64,000 nt of DNA, taken from assembly GCA_963576725.1 (NCBI GenBank), contig OY755243.1, positions 77,231,349-77,295,348 of the forward strand, written 5' to 3'. Position numbers and translations under genes: made by a program. The notes below the pieces were generated by a model that saw only the letters and a program-made list of their open reading frames with translations, searched no databases and was not told the origin of the DNA. The stretch is from Azorinus chamasolen. Its lineage: Eukaryota; Mollusca; Bivalvia; Cardiida; Solecurtidae. Shown here piece by piece: positions 24,001 to 29,015 of the stretch; positions within the stretch are counted from its first letter, which is position 1, and every line of letters begins with the position of its first letter.

Positions 24001-25612
24001 ATCAAGTATTTTATGTTAAAGGCAGGTGGATACTTAAAGCAAGGTGAAAGTAAAACAGAACACTCCTATAGGAGCGTTCTGTTTTACTTTTACATTGCTT
24101 TAAGCAACCACCACCTGCCCAACATACCAACTAATTAACACAATTTAGTGGTCGTTATAGAGAGGTTTTACTGTACATGTACAGTAAAAATATCTCTAAT
24201 GCAAACACCTTGATTCCATTAAAATGATGTTAATTAAAACAACTCAATCATGGAGTAAAAGGTTAGAAAAGTCTATTTGTTAGTCTTTAACCCTTTACTC
24301 CATCAATATTCAAGTAAAAATTAATGACTTTATGAATATTAGTAGCGTAATTTTCTTATCAAATGAAGAACACAGGATTTTTAGCTGTGAGAAAAATTAT
24401 ATAATAAGATCTACATAATCTCAAACAGAACAGACCCTTGTCATACGACTCTCGCTGGAGCCATCTGATCTGGGTCTGCTTTGTTTGCAAAAGTGTTGTA
24501 AGGTGTATTTATGAAGTAAAGAGTTAAGACAGGTGCTAGCTTAATACAGGATGAAAGTAAGGCAGAATGCTATAGAGCTTTCTGCATTTCATTGCTTCTG
24601 TTTGAAGCTGCCATCAGCTTTTACATATGTCACACAGCTAGAGATAAAGGTGCATACACAAATACTAAAATTATCATTTCTCCCCCAAACCCTATACTGT
24701 GACCACTCTTTAGAATCGTCTCTTTGAGACGATGCTAAAGAGTGGTCACAGTGTAGGGTTTGGTGGAGATATAAAGGAGCTATTCTTGAACATGTTTAAA
24801 ATTATGCATCTTATCTGGACCTCTGCATATACTGTATTTATTCATGAAATGGTTGCTTTAGAGAGTTTTATACACACCTGAGAGAGGTTTAGGTTCAGAT
24901 TTAGGTCAGGCTAAAAATGAGCAAAAAAATCTTGTTTTGAACCTCTTCATAGATCTGAATGTAATTTAACCCTTTCCCTGTTCTATATTTATTCCAAATT
25001 TCAATACTTACTGATATTCATGGACAAAATAGCTATAATCAAATACGGAAGGTGGAACATTGTAGCTATTTTTCGAAGTAAAGAAACAGGACCATCAAAT
25101 TCCATTAGGCAAACAGAGCAGACCCTGATCAGACGGCTCCTATAGGAGCCATCTGATCTCGATCTACTTTGTTTGCAAATGTGTGAAAAAGCATTTATAT
25201 GAAGGAAAGGGTAAATAGATATTTTTCTTGGCGAATCATTTATTAAAGATGTTAAACTGTTTCATATTTCAATAAAAAAGCATTTTAGGACCATTCCACT
25301 ACAATTTTCTTGTCCTAAGAATGTCATAGAATTGGCAGAAATGTTACTTTAATAACAAAATTTGTCAGAAACAATTCACTGTTCAAGTCTGGTTATATGC
25401 TAGAATATTTTAAAATTATATTTAAAGGTGAGAATACAATGTCTCTTGGTAGAATCTTTGTAACAAATCTACATGTAGTAGACAAACATGTTCAAGACTG
25501 ACAATTTTTATTCTGTTACAGTGCCAAAGTGGCTGAAGAGAAAATCAGATACGCAACTTACAACTGCATGGACATTGATACCGATATGAATTTATGGGAA
25601 GATCTAGGATAG
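2747..25612 (+). CDS. HECTD3: HECTD3-like E3 ubiquitin-protein ligase, complete 17-exon gene
   Basis: The spliced protein is 830 residues; vertebrate HECTD3 is about 861. The exons are 2747-3025, 4354-4508, 7255-7486, 8845-8960, 9560-9673, 10960-11048, 12202-12364, 13214-13295, 14275-14351, 15851-16009, 16584-16752, 19147-19356, 20000-20203, 21614-21743, 22647-22800, 23823-23891 and 25522-25612. Their lengths sum to 2493 bases with all phases kept. The N-terminal region matches the HECTD3 family (motif EELCN). A DOC/APC10-like domain covers about residues 205-385, with [10 protein letters not shown] at 236-245. The HECT domain fills the C-terminal part, and Cys790 in PESSTC is the expected ubiquitin-thioester residue. 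The family transfers ubiquitin from an E2 to substrate; the DOC domain is thought to bind substrate. The start is the first ATG that gives the conserved N-terminus (PRRRLARIR). The least conserved part is exon 13. No frameshift or stop interrupts it. Confidence 0.93.
3228..3369. repeat. Inverted repeat in intron 1
   Basis: The arms 3228-3290 and 3307-3369 are reverse complements with few mismatches (ATTAATTGTATTACAGATTA inward). Part of the same sequence recurs at 4230-4312 (CTAATCACTTATATGATTTT), still in intron 1, so this is a dispersed foldback element present at least one and a half times. Confidence 0.6.
3749..4176. mobile_element. About 430-bp foldback element in intron 1
   Basis: The left end TGGAGATTTTGCCTTGAAGG and the right end (reverse complement near 4130-4176) form terminal inverted repeats of about 45 bases, extended by weaker pairing inside (ATAGTGATTGTATTTC). 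There is no coding capacity. The family is unknown. Confidence 0.55.
4354..4508 (+). CDS. HECTD3: HECTD3 exon 2 (residues 94-145)
   Basis: Acceptor TTTTCAG and donor GTGAGT frame a 155-base exon that begins in phase 0 and ends in phase 2. It encodes an acidic, variable stretch ([11 protein letters not shown]) in the part of HECTD3 that differs most between phyla. It is placed by phase and splice signals more than by similarity. Confidence 0.82.
4664..6625. mobile_element. Composite dispersed repeat inserted in a T4 MITE
   Basis: The ends look like inverted copies of TGTGTCAC(T/C)T..CGAGAG (4665 region, and near 6587-6605 reversed). Inside are a CTGTC-rich simple repeat (4708-4786), the start of the AGCTCACCAGAGC repeat (from 4790), a T2 MITE (5335-5652) and a second stretch of the same repeat ending GGCCATTCTGGCCCTCTTG (6170-6573). 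There is no convincing protein. Exact ends are uncertain. Confidence 0.5.
5335..5653. mobile_element. T2 MITE inside the composite repeat
   Basis: It runs from AACCCTTTGCCTG to GGGAAGGGTTAA. The left half contains an internal duplication (ACATTGTAGCCATTTT occurs twice). The hairpin at 5573-5615 has the apex GGCTCCTATAGGAGGC. Confidence 0.65.
6932..7184. mobile_element. T1 MITE in intron 2
   Basis: A T4-like CCCATTCCCTCAT stretch leads straight into CCCTTTACTCCATGAATATT. The element ends at GGAGTAAAGGG. Its hairpin has lost the right half of the usual apex. The right end lies 70 bases before exon 3. Confidence 0.65.
7255..7486 (+). CDS. HECTD3: HECTD3 exon 3 (residues 145-222)
   Basis: Acceptor TTTTCAG, donor GTAAGT. 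It encodes the lead-in to the DOC domain, including [20 protein letters not shown], which matches the vertebrate KEDENLGSVKQYVESIDV segment closely. It starts with one base completing a lysine codon and ends in phase 0. Confidence 0.93.
7545..7775. mobile_element. T1 MITE in intron 3
   Basis: Starts TTAACCCATTTCCCTG, ends at a degenerate TCAA shared with the next element. The hairpin at 7684-7744 has the apex GACTCCTTCAGGAGTC, a compensated variant that keeps the pairing. Confidence 0.7.
7772..8070. mobile_element. T1 MITE with a duplicated left arm
   Basis: Adjacent to the previous element. The TTTGCAAACAGAGTAGAC arm is present twice (7813 and about 7860) with a degenerate stretch between. 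Ends AAAGGGTTAA at 8070. Confidence 0.65.
8144..8343. mobile_element. T2 MITE lacking the left arm
   Basis: TTAACCCTTTCC joins directly to TATAGGAGCAGTCTGATC, so the left half of the hairpin is deleted precisely up to the apex. The right half is a typical T2 ending AGGGAAAGGGTTAA. Confidence 0.65.
8411..8575. mobile_element. H-type hairpin MITE
   Basis: Paired TCTCCACCAAACCCTATG arms surround a GTCTTGTCAAGAC apex. The left arm lacks the ACCACTCTTTA stretch that the right arm keeps, so the hairpin has a bulge. The right terminal part is truncated. Confidence 0.65.
8845..8960 (+). CDS. HECTD3: HECTD3 exon 4 (residues 223-261), DOC core
   Basis: Acceptor CTGTTCAG, donor GTAAGG, phase 0 in and 2 out. 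It encodes [18 protein letters not shown] followed by HWI and MKKGTI, nearly the vertebrate sequence and the signature of the APC10/DOC jelly-roll fold. Confidence 0.95.
9560..9673 (+). CDS. HECTD3: HECTD3 exon 5 (residues 261-299), DOC domain
   Basis: Acceptor TTCAACAG, donor GTAAGT. It encodes [20 protein letters not shown], matching the vertebrate [20 protein letters not shown]. Phase 2 on both sides. Confidence 0.93.
9683..9922. mobile_element. T1 MITE just after exon 5
   Basis: Starts 10 bases after the exon 5 boundary (TTAACTCTTTACTCC) and ends GTAAAGGATTGA. The hairpin apex is GGCTCCTACAGGAGCT. Confidence 0.7.
10070..10263. mobile_element. H-type hairpin MITE in intron 5
   Basis: From CAGAGGCCCTGATAAGATGC to TCTGTTGCCTTG. 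The central hairpin (10126-10221) pairs almost perfectly, with a GTCTCAAAAGACGA apex and the CCCACTTTTTAGAATC variant in both arms, so both arms changed together. Confidence 0.75.
10383..10558. mobile_element. T3 MITE in intron 5
   Basis: TTAACTCTTTGTATGCAGG to GTGAAAGGGTTAA. The T3 type has AACAGTGTAG arms and a right half resembling CAAGTTTATA...CCACTCTGAAAATT. It shares its right TTAA with the next element. Confidence 0.65.
10555..10814. mobile_element. T2 MITE in intron 5
   Basis: TTAA on both sides, back to back with the T3 copy. The hairpin at 10597-10661 carries GGTTCCTATAGGAGCC. A complete copy of the T2 type: left half as T1, right half TTTCATTATAACTA...ATTCAGTAGGTATTG. Confidence 0.78.
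10960..11048 (+). CDS. HECTD3: HECTD3 exon 6 (residues 299-329), DOC domain
   Basis: Acceptor TTTTTCAG, donor GTAAAA, phase 2 in and 1 out. It encodes the part ending ITIRIKDCK, equivalent to the vertebrate IEIRIVECR. Confidence 0.9.
11197..11631. mobile_element. Two T1 MITEs in opposite orientation
   Basis: The first (about 11197-11415) runs left to right with the apex GCTCCTGTAGGAGC. The second (about 11424-11631) is inverted, lacks its left end and most of its apex, and ends GAAAGGGTTAA. Together they form a large inverted repeat in intron 6. Confidence 0.65.
11717..11938. mobile_element. T2 MITE, inverted, in intron 6
   Basis: TTAA-flanked at both ends (TTAACCCTTTCCATG and GAAAGGGTTAA). 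Apex AGCTCCTTTAGGAACC. Confidence 0.75.
12202..12364 (+). CDS. HECTD3: HECTD3 exon 7 (residues 329-383)
   Basis: It completes the DOC domain ([12 protein letters not shown]) and carries [11 protein letters not shown], equivalent to the vertebrate VLYRRAVLLQR. The acceptor is a tandem CAGCAG at 12196-12201; using the upstream AG (exon from 12199) would add one alanine in frame. The donor is GTATGC at 12365, chosen because it restores the QRFIEILD junction with exon 8. Confidence 0.9.
12400..12485. repeat. Isolated T3-like hairpin
   Basis: GCAAATAGTGCAGACCCAGA pairs with the region ending CTTCACTATTTGC, apex CGGCTCCTGAAGGAGCCA. Only the hairpin module is present, without TTAA ends. Confidence 0.6.
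12613..12835. mobile_element. T1 MITE, right end decayed
   Basis: TTAACCCTTTCCCTCATATA at the left and apex AGCTCCTATAGGAGCC. The right half is replaced after about 12800 by T3-like sequence ending CAAGTTACACCCTTTC, so it may be a chimera. Confidence 0.55.
12898..13067. mobile_element. M1 element carrying a partial T4 insertion
   Basis: The outer sequence GGTAAAACCCTTCTAAACCG and its inverted partner CGGTTCAGAACGGTTTTACT mark an M1 element. The stretch TTAATGCTCC...AATGGGTTAA inside it is half of a T4 MITE. The M1 hairpin core is missing. Confidence 0.55.
13214..13295 (+). CDS. HECTD3: HECTD3 exon 8 (residues 383-410)
   Basis: Acceptor GTTTCAG, donor GTAAGT. It encodes IEILDST and [14 protein letters not shown], matching the vertebrate [20 protein letters not shown]. 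Confidence 0.93.
13331..13558. mobile_element. T4 MITE in intron 8
   Basis: TTAACTCATTATCTCC to a degenerate CTAA. The central hairpin (13447-13499) is a perfect palindrome around GCTCCTATAGGAGC. It begins 35 bases after exon 8. Confidence 0.75.
13600..14085. repeat. Dispersed repeat related to 60001-60984
   Basis: The stretch ends GTATTCATCACCTTTAGTGA followed by TAGTTCTAGT, the reverse complement of the left end at 60001. The sequence before it has loosely repeated blocks (AATTCATTGAAAGTT types). It is a truncated, diverged copy. Confidence 0.45.
14275..14351 (+). CDS. HECTD3: HECTD3 exon 9 (residues 411-436)
   Basis: Acceptor CATTTTCAG, donor GTAAGT, phase 0 in and 2 out. It encodes a lysine- and serine-rich linker ([12 protein letters not shown]) between the DOC and HECT parts, equivalent to vertebrate KQFLLLSRQRP. 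Confidence 0.9.
14475..14706. mobile_element. T2 MITE in intron 9
   Basis: The left TTAA end is lost; the right end AAGGAAAGGGTTAA is intact. Apex CTCCTATAGAAG. Confidence 0.68.
15118..15560. repeat. Dispersed repeat, AGCTCCACTTTTTC type
   Basis: Begins TTTTTAGCTCCACTTTTTCA and ends AGTGGAGCGCGCTGTCTGCG then GCTCTTGTT. Contains two diverged tandem units of about 170 bases (GTCCATTTCTCAGAAACCAT). Its start TTTTTAGCT and end CTCTTGTT match those of the repeats at 21003, 22077 and 34122. Confidence 0.6.
15851..16009 (+). CDS. HECTD3: HECTD3 exon 10 (residues 436-489), start of the HECT part
   Basis: Acceptor GCTTCAG, donor GTAGGT. It encodes [15 protein letters not shown] and [10 protein letters not shown], almost identical to vertebrate MPRLYINRRLAMEHR and VYEGLKPSDK. 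Confidence 0.95.
16070..16366. repeat. Minisatellite: 11 identical 27-base units in intron 10
   Basis: The unit starts ATGAATGACTTTGACCAACC and is repeated 11 times without a visible mismatch. Because 27 is a multiple of three and the unit has no stop codon in several frames, it creates open frames on both strands (for example MNDFDQPLP repeats). It starts 61 bases after the exon 10 donor. I treat it as non-coding because the donor is well placed and exon 11 joins exon 10 in phase. Confidence 0.9.
16584..16752 (+). CDS. HECTD3: HECTD3 exon 11 (residues 489-545)
   Basis: Acceptor TTTTGTAG, donor GTAAGG. It encodes [24 protein letters not shown] and [11 protein letters not shown], all strongly conserved in the HECT N-lobe of HECTD3. 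Confidence 0.95.
16916..18463. mobile_element. T1 MITE interrupted by a pogo-like element
   Basis: The left part (16916-16988, TTAAGCCTTTGCTCCAGG to TTATTGTTATA) and the right part (from 18292, TAATAGCAAAACAGGAGG to GTAAAGGGTTAT) make one inverted T1 copy when the insert is removed. Its hairpin is at 18358-18422. Confidence 0.75.
16989..18291. mobile_element. 1.3 kb pogo/Tigger-like transposon remnant
   Basis: The ends CAGTCAAACTTG and CAAGTTTGACTG are inverted and are flanked by TA on both sides (16987-16988 and 18292-18293), as in Tc1/mariner/pogo elements. The subterminal parts repeat AAGCGACCACTT on the left and GCGACCACTTTTGG on the right. An open frame at 17671-18030 ends [10 protein letters not shown], which resembles the short C-terminal tail seen in pogo/Tigger transposases. 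The catalytic region is absent, so the element is not autonomous. Confidence 0.72.
18522..18642. mobile_element. Short T1 deletion derivative
   Basis: TTAACCCTTTACTCCATAGA to GGTAAAGGGTTTA within about 120 bases. The left hairpin arm and one whole half are missing, but both ends are kept. Confidence 0.6.
18686..19098. mobile_element. M1 element with a complete T4 MITE nested in it
   Basis: The M1 part starts CAGTAGAATCTGTC after TA and ends AGACAGGTTATACTG before TA. Its hairpin (18981-19049) has arms of GCAGGGCAAAAGTAATGCAG and the apex AAGCTCATAGGAGCTT. The T4 element occupies 18701-18929. Confidence 0.65.
18701..18929. mobile_element. T4 MITE, complete, nested
   Basis: Reference copy of T4: TTAACCCATTACCTCATAGG at the left, GAGGGAATGGGTTAA at the right, TTAA at both sides. 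The hairpin 18810-18871 pairs AACCATTGTGATAAATAGAG with its complement around GCTCCTATAGGAGC. Confidence 0.85.
19147..19356 (+). CDS. HECTD3: HECTD3 exon 12 (residues 546-615)
   Basis: Acceptor CTTTTTAG. It encodes [20 protein letters not shown] and [11 protein letters not shown], near identical to vertebrate HECTD3. The donor is GTTTGT, a weaker form, chosen because it keeps phase 0 into exon 13. Confidence 0.93.
19409..19602. mobile_element. T1 MITE, inverted, truncated
   Basis: TTAACCCTTTCCTTGTTCAG at the left. Sequence matching stops shortly after the apex TTGGCTCCTACGAGAACC. Confidence 0.6.
20000..20203 (+). CDS. HECTD3: HECTD3 exon 13 (residues 616-683)
   Basis: Acceptor TTTTATAG, donor GTAGGT, phase 0 on both sides. 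Least conserved exon of the HECT part. The end ([16 protein letters not shown]) aligns with vertebrate IQLVQKARLEESKEQ, which supports the placement. Confidence 0.88.
20373..20627. mobile_element. T1 MITE with a duplicated right arm
   Basis: TTAACCCTTTACTCTATAAA at the left. After the apex, GGATCTGCTCTGTTTGC is followed by GGATCTTCTCTGTTTGC. The right end has lost GGGTTAA. Confidence 0.65.
21003..21184. repeat. Short dispersed repeat, AGCTCGTCTGTTTCG type
   Basis: Starts TTTTTAGCTCGTCTGTTTCG and ends GACAGACAAGCGTTGGCACC then GCTCTTGT. A truncated relative of the repeat at 35139-35660, which shares the GACAAGCGTTGGCA end. Confidence 0.5.
21614..21743 (+). CDS. HECTD3: HECTD3 exon 14 (residues 684-727)
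   Basis: Acceptor TTTTTCAG, donor GTAAGT, phase 0 in and 1 out. It encodes [20 protein letters not shown], the vertebrate [20 protein letters not shown] with one change. Confidence 0.95.
22077..22416. repeat. Dispersed repeat, AGCTTGTCTGTTTCG type
   Basis: Starts TTTTTAGCTTGTCTGTTTCG, has a GGCGGCGGCG stretch near 22135-22148, and ends CACACGGGCCTCTTGTTA. Same start and end signals as the repeats at 15118 and 34122, with a different body. Confidence 0.55.
22647..22800 (+). CDS. HECTD3: HECTD3 exon 15 (residues 727-778)
   Basis: Acceptor CTGCCTGTAG, donor GTATGT. It encodes [20 protein letters not shown] and [12 protein letters not shown], the conserved HECT C-lobe entry (vertebrate [20 protein letters not shown]). 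Confidence 0.96.
22823..23015. mobile_element. M1 MITE, complete, 22 bases after exon 15
   Basis: Ends CAGTAAAACCCCTCTTAACC and TTTAGAGGGATGTTACTG, with TA on both sides. The hairpin arm reads CTTAATGCAGGGTGAAAGTC, apex AAGCTCCTCTAGGAGCTT. Confidence 0.78.
23196..23365. mobile_element. M1-core element with a GAACTTCGATATC end
   Basis: Left end CAGTTGAACTTCGATATCTC after TA. The hairpin (about 23297-23360) is the M1 core with the apex AAGCTCCTGTAGTAGCTT. The right half is lost. A complete relative is at 49208-49524. Confidence 0.6.
23600..23710. repeat. Fragment related to 60001-60984
   Basis: Ends CATCACCTTTAGTGATAGTT, the reverse complement of the start at 60001. Only this end is well kept. 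Confidence 0.45.
23823..23891 (+). CDS. HECTD3: HECTD3 exon 16 (residues 778-801), catalytic cysteine
   Basis: Acceptor TATTTCAG, donor GTACTA. It encodes [17 protein letters not shown]. The cysteine codon TGT at 23857-23859 (Cys790) is at the position of the active-site cysteine in vertebrate LPESSTCSSTLFLP. Confidence 0.95.
23967..24173. mobile_element. M2 MITE, complete, 207 bp, palindromic throughout
   Basis: Ends CAGTAAAACCTCTCTATAAC and its complement, TA on both sides. Nearly the whole element folds as one hairpin with the apex CACTCCTATAGGAGCG. It begins 76 bases after the catalytic exon. Confidence 0.82.
24287..24527. mobile_element. T1 MITE, inverted
   Basis: TTAA at both ends (TTAACCCTTTACTCCATCAA and GTAAAGAGTTAA). 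The hairpin is diverged, apex ACTCTCGCTGGAGCC. Confidence 0.68.
24634..24825. mobile_element. H-type hairpin MITE
   Basis: Arms TCTCCCCCAAACCCTATACT and its partner AGTGTAGGGTTTGGTGGAGA, apex GTCTCTTTGAGACGA. Ends CAGCTAGAGATAAAGG and TTATCTGGACCTCTG. Confidence 0.75.
24966..25216. mobile_element. T2 MITE, inverted, in intron 16
   Basis: TTAACCCTTTCCCTGTTCTA to GGAAAGGGTAAA. The apex GGCTCCTATAGGAGCC is a perfect palindrome. Confidence 0.78.
25522..25612 (+). CDS. HECTD3: HECTD3 exon 17 (residues 801-830) and stop
   Basis: Acceptor CTGTTACAG. It encodes [20 protein letters not shown] and ends [10 protein letters not shown] then TAG at 25610-25612, matching the vertebrate C-terminus (YAAYNCVAIDTDMSPWEE). 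Confidence 0.95.
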
Positions 25613-25731
25613 TTGAACACTAGCTAGAAAATTTTACCCCTTAACTGATGAATCTTCGCATAAATATAATGACTAGATATTATTTATTAAATATCAGCTG
25701 GGACTATTCTGCTTGCTATCTTTATCAGGTA

Positions 25732-25737
25732 AATAAA
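25732..25737 (+). promoter_or_regulatory. Possible polyadenylation signal of HECTD3
   Basis: AATAAA 120 bases after the stop codon, the first such hexamer in the presumed 3' untranslated region. A transcript end is not visible from sequence alone. Confidence 0.4.
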
Positions 25738-25923
25738 GGGTAAAAAGGAGATTTAGGTTACTGGAACATCAACTTTCAATCAAGTATAGTGGAACATCTG
25801 CTAGAAATCCAAGATTGGAGAACATCAACCAGAGAATAGAAAAGTTCATATAGTGAAACATCAGCTATGGGTCTTAGGTAGTGGAACAGAAGCTTCAAAT
25901 CAAGGAAAGTGAAGGCACCAAGT

Positions 25924-26177
25924 TTAACCCTTTCCTTCATGTAAACGAGTTTTCGCACATTTGCAAACAGAGAAGACCAAGATCAGATGGCTCCTATAGG
26001 AGCCGTCTGATCAGAGTCTGCTCTGTTTGTTTATGATATAATATAGATCTGATTCTACAGTGCAGTTTCAACTATAGCTAAAAATGCCCATGTCCATATG
26101 CCATTATGAAAATTAATCTAATTAATATTCATGATGTCATTATTTCTTACATGAATATTTATGAAGTAAAGGGTTAC
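25924..26177. mobile_element. T1 MITE
   Basis: TTAACCCTTTCCTTCATGTA to AGTAAAGGGTTAC. Apex GGCTCCTATAGGAGCC. A good full-length copy of T1, with the ATTAATATTCATGATGTCAT right half. Confidence 0.78.
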
Positions 26178-26449
26178 TATAAGGATTTACTTTTTTTCAA
26201 TGATTTGAACGTGTTCAGCAGAAAATTCTCCTAAATTTACCTAGTGCCATCATTTTGAATCTTTACCGAATACATACTTACTGAATTTCTATGGATCTAG
26301 ACTCGTTTACAAAAAGAATGCAACACAAATATGAATTGTTACCTCATAAACTTTGTTTTTTAAGGCAACATGTGTAATAGCTAGATTCTTGTTAGTCAAA
26401 TCTGTTTGTGGTGAATTCAAAATGCAGTAGAAACTCTCTTCAGCTGCCA

Positions 26450-26702
26450 CTAAACCCTTTCCTTCATGAATATTCTTGAAAGTAAAAATGACATCATAAA
26501 TATAAATTAGTTTATTTGTTATAATAGCACATGGACACAGGAAATTTTAGCCATGACAGAAACTATAGAATCATATCCATTTTACATCATAAGCAAACAA
26601 AGCAGACCCTGATCAGACGGCTCCTATAGGAGCCGTCTGATCTGGGTCTACTCTGTTTGCAAAGGTGTAGAAAAGCAGAGTGTTATGGAGTAAAGGCTTG
26701 AT
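26450..26702. mobile_element. T1 MITE, inverted, intact hairpin
   Basis: AAACCCTTTCCTTCATGAAT to GGAGTAAAGGCTTGA. The inner arms CAGACGGCTCCTATAGGAGC are perfectly paired. Confidence 0.76.
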
Positions 26703-26967
26703 AAAGAGACACCTTTTAAAGCAGAAGACTGGTTAATGCAGAATGACTAGCATTAATACTTTTCCCACATTTTACAGATTATATTCATTGACCAAAGTTT
26801 TAAAATTGCACATGGAAATTGTTCTCTGTGATAGAAGCTTCAGAATCAGGTCTTTATTATTCAGTAAGCAAACAGAGCAGGCCCAGATTAGACAGCTCTT
26901 ATAGGAGGTGTCTGATCTGGCTCTACTCTGTTTGCAAAGGTACCAATGGTCTTTGTGAGGGAAAGAG

Positions 26968-27182
26968 TTAATCCATTACCTCATAGGCTATTTTTAGATC
27001 CAACCTTTTTGAATACATGTACCGAAAAGGGTAATTTACTAGAGAAAAAGAATTGTGTAGTTTTGAAACTATTGTGATAGAGCATTTGCTCCTATGGAGC
27101 AAATGCTCTATTTATCACAATGGTTTCAGAAAGTGACTTTTACGAAGGCGTCAAAAGGTGTCAATATGAGGGAATGGGTTAA
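26968..27182. mobile_element. T4 MITE
   Basis: TTAATCCATTACCTCATAGG to GGGAATGGGTTAA, TTAA on both sides. Apex TTGCTCCTATGGAGCAA, one base shorter than usual. Its left TTAA adjoins a decayed T1 fragment (about 26800-26970). Confidence 0.8.
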
Positions 27183-27325
27183 GATGTCATCAGTCTTATA
27201 ATGAGTGGTTGCTGTAGAGAAGTTTTATTGCAGTTTGCCACAGTGGCTGTGTATTTTGTATGCATCTCGTAAGTGTGGCCCTTAATCTTGTAATGCATAG
27301 AGGGATTTGCATAGCTTTGCAAATA

Positions 27326-27517
27326 CAGTAAGACTCGATACTACGAACATGCAAATACATACCATTATTGATCTTTAACACAGGTAGCAGCTGGATGCAG
27401 GGTGAAAGTCATGCATAAAACTCCTCTGCATGACTTTGGACCTTCATTAAGCAGCCACCTGCATACAAAGACATAAATTATTCGTTACTAAAACTTTTTA
27501 GTATCGAGTTTTTACTG
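27326..27517. mobile_element. M1-core element with CAGTAAGACTCGATAC ends
   Basis: Ends CAGTAAGACTCGATAC and GTATCGAGTTTTTACTG, TA on both sides. The inside is the M1 hairpin core (GGATGCAGGGTGAAAGTCAT) with a shortened apex. The ends differ from those of other M1 copies. Confidence 0.72.
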
Positions 27518-27910
27518 TATATTCATCTCATTGAAAATATATATGATGTCCAATAATTGAGTCTATTGGTCAAAGGTCAAGGTGACTGTTTACCCATGAA
27601 AATTCGATATCCATGTATTTATGTCGACAAGACATGATTGTCGTTTGGGTAACAACTATCTGGAGATGTCTTTGTTACCATTTTTATACAAAAGCTTTAA
27701 TATGTTTATAGCTAAACACTCTGTTTCATAATGGCATTAACCACATTTCATCATATTGTTTTAAATTTCAAATAGTGAAAGAATTATGTTCTATTTGATA
27801 TATAAAGCTGGCGAAATTCTTAACACACAGGGTTATGGTTGAAATGTCTAAACATACAAATGTATTTTCAAATTGGTAAAAGATTTCATTTTCTTGCACA
27901 AAAAAATAAT

Positions 27911-28152
27911 CTTTTACTCCATGAATATTCACGTAAGAAATAGATGACATCATGAATATTAATTGGATTGAATTTTAAAATGTCATATGAACACAGGAGT
28001 ATTTGACCATGGCAGAAACTGTAGTGTCACATCTACATTGTACATGTATATTATTTCATATGCAAACAGAGCAGACCCTGATCAGACTGTTCCTGCAGGA
28101 GTGGTCCGATCTCCATCTACTCTGTTTGCAAATGCATAGAAAGGTGTATTAA
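27911..28152. mobile_element. T1 MITE, inverted
   Basis: From CTTTTACTCCATGAATATTC to AGAAAGGTGTATTAA. Apex GTTCCTGCAGGAGTG. The right end runs straight into the TTAA of the T5 copy that follows. Confidence 0.68.
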
Positions 28153-28372
28153 CCCTTCGCTTGCTATTCACGCCAATATACCTACCTGTAAATAGTGAAG
28201 ACCCAGATGAGACAGCTCCTGCAGGAGCTGTCTCATCAGGGTCTGCACTATTTACAAGTTGATTGTGCAACCAGTGCACTCCACAGCAGTGATTGCATAG
28301 CGAAATACTTGTACACAGTAAAGATATATGCAATTATACAACAGGGCATGGGTACAGAAGGAGAAATGTTAA
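28149..28372. mobile_element. T5 MITE, right end truncated
   Basis: Left end TTAACCCTTCGCTTGCTATT. The hairpin (28189-28258) has the apex AGCTCCTGCAGGAGCT. The right half breaks off at TTAA (28369-28372) where a T1 left end begins, so a T1 fragment abuts it. Confidence 0.75.
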
Positions 28373-28412
28373 CCTTTTACTCCATAGATATGTCTTGTAA
28401 CATACAATTATG

Positions 28413-28700
28413 TATACATTTGGACTTCGATATCTCGAAATTCAAGGGACCATACAAATTACTTCGAGATAACAGAGGTTGGAGTCATCCAATTTCTAAT
28501 CTGAACAATTTCTAAGTTCACAGCTTAATGCAGATCAAAAGTAATGCTAAAAGCTCCTGTTATATGTGTTTCCAGATATGCATAGTGATAAATATTAGAA
28601 CAATTCTGTATTATAAATTTTGGGAGGACAGGACTTTTAGTTTGAGTTATCCCGAAGTTTGAGTTGTCTGAGTTCAAGATATCAAAGTTCAACTATACAT
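28413..28700. mobile_element. M1-core element with GGACTTCGATATC ends
   Basis: Left GGACTTCGATATCTCGAAAT and right GATATCAAAGTTCAACTATA are inverted. The central core (GCTTAATGCAGATCAAAAGT) has only its left arm. Confidence 0.55.
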
Positions 28701-29015
28701 GTATATGGATTAATTGTACTGGATTAAAGTCATTCATTGGTATTTGAAATTTGATATGTTTTACATAGCAGGAAAGCACTTTGAAATTTAAAAACAGTGT
28801 AGACCTTGTAAGGTCCAGTTTTACTTGCTCAACAGAAACAAACACATTTTTGTGGCTGATTTATTGAATGTTCATTTGTTCAAGATACACTCTTTGTGAT
28901 AATTCCTGTAGAGCAAATTGTGTTATGTTGTAAATCTGTACTCATTGTCAGAAGACTCTTTGTGGCATTTTGGATCAGAAGTTACCTAAAAAATCATGTA
29001 CTGGTATTTTACCAT

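Noticed and set aside
28082..28333. Short frames with FANRVD, SADPDETAP or similar words at many places
   Set aside because: They are translations of T1, T3 and T5 hairpins and recur wherever these MITEs occur.
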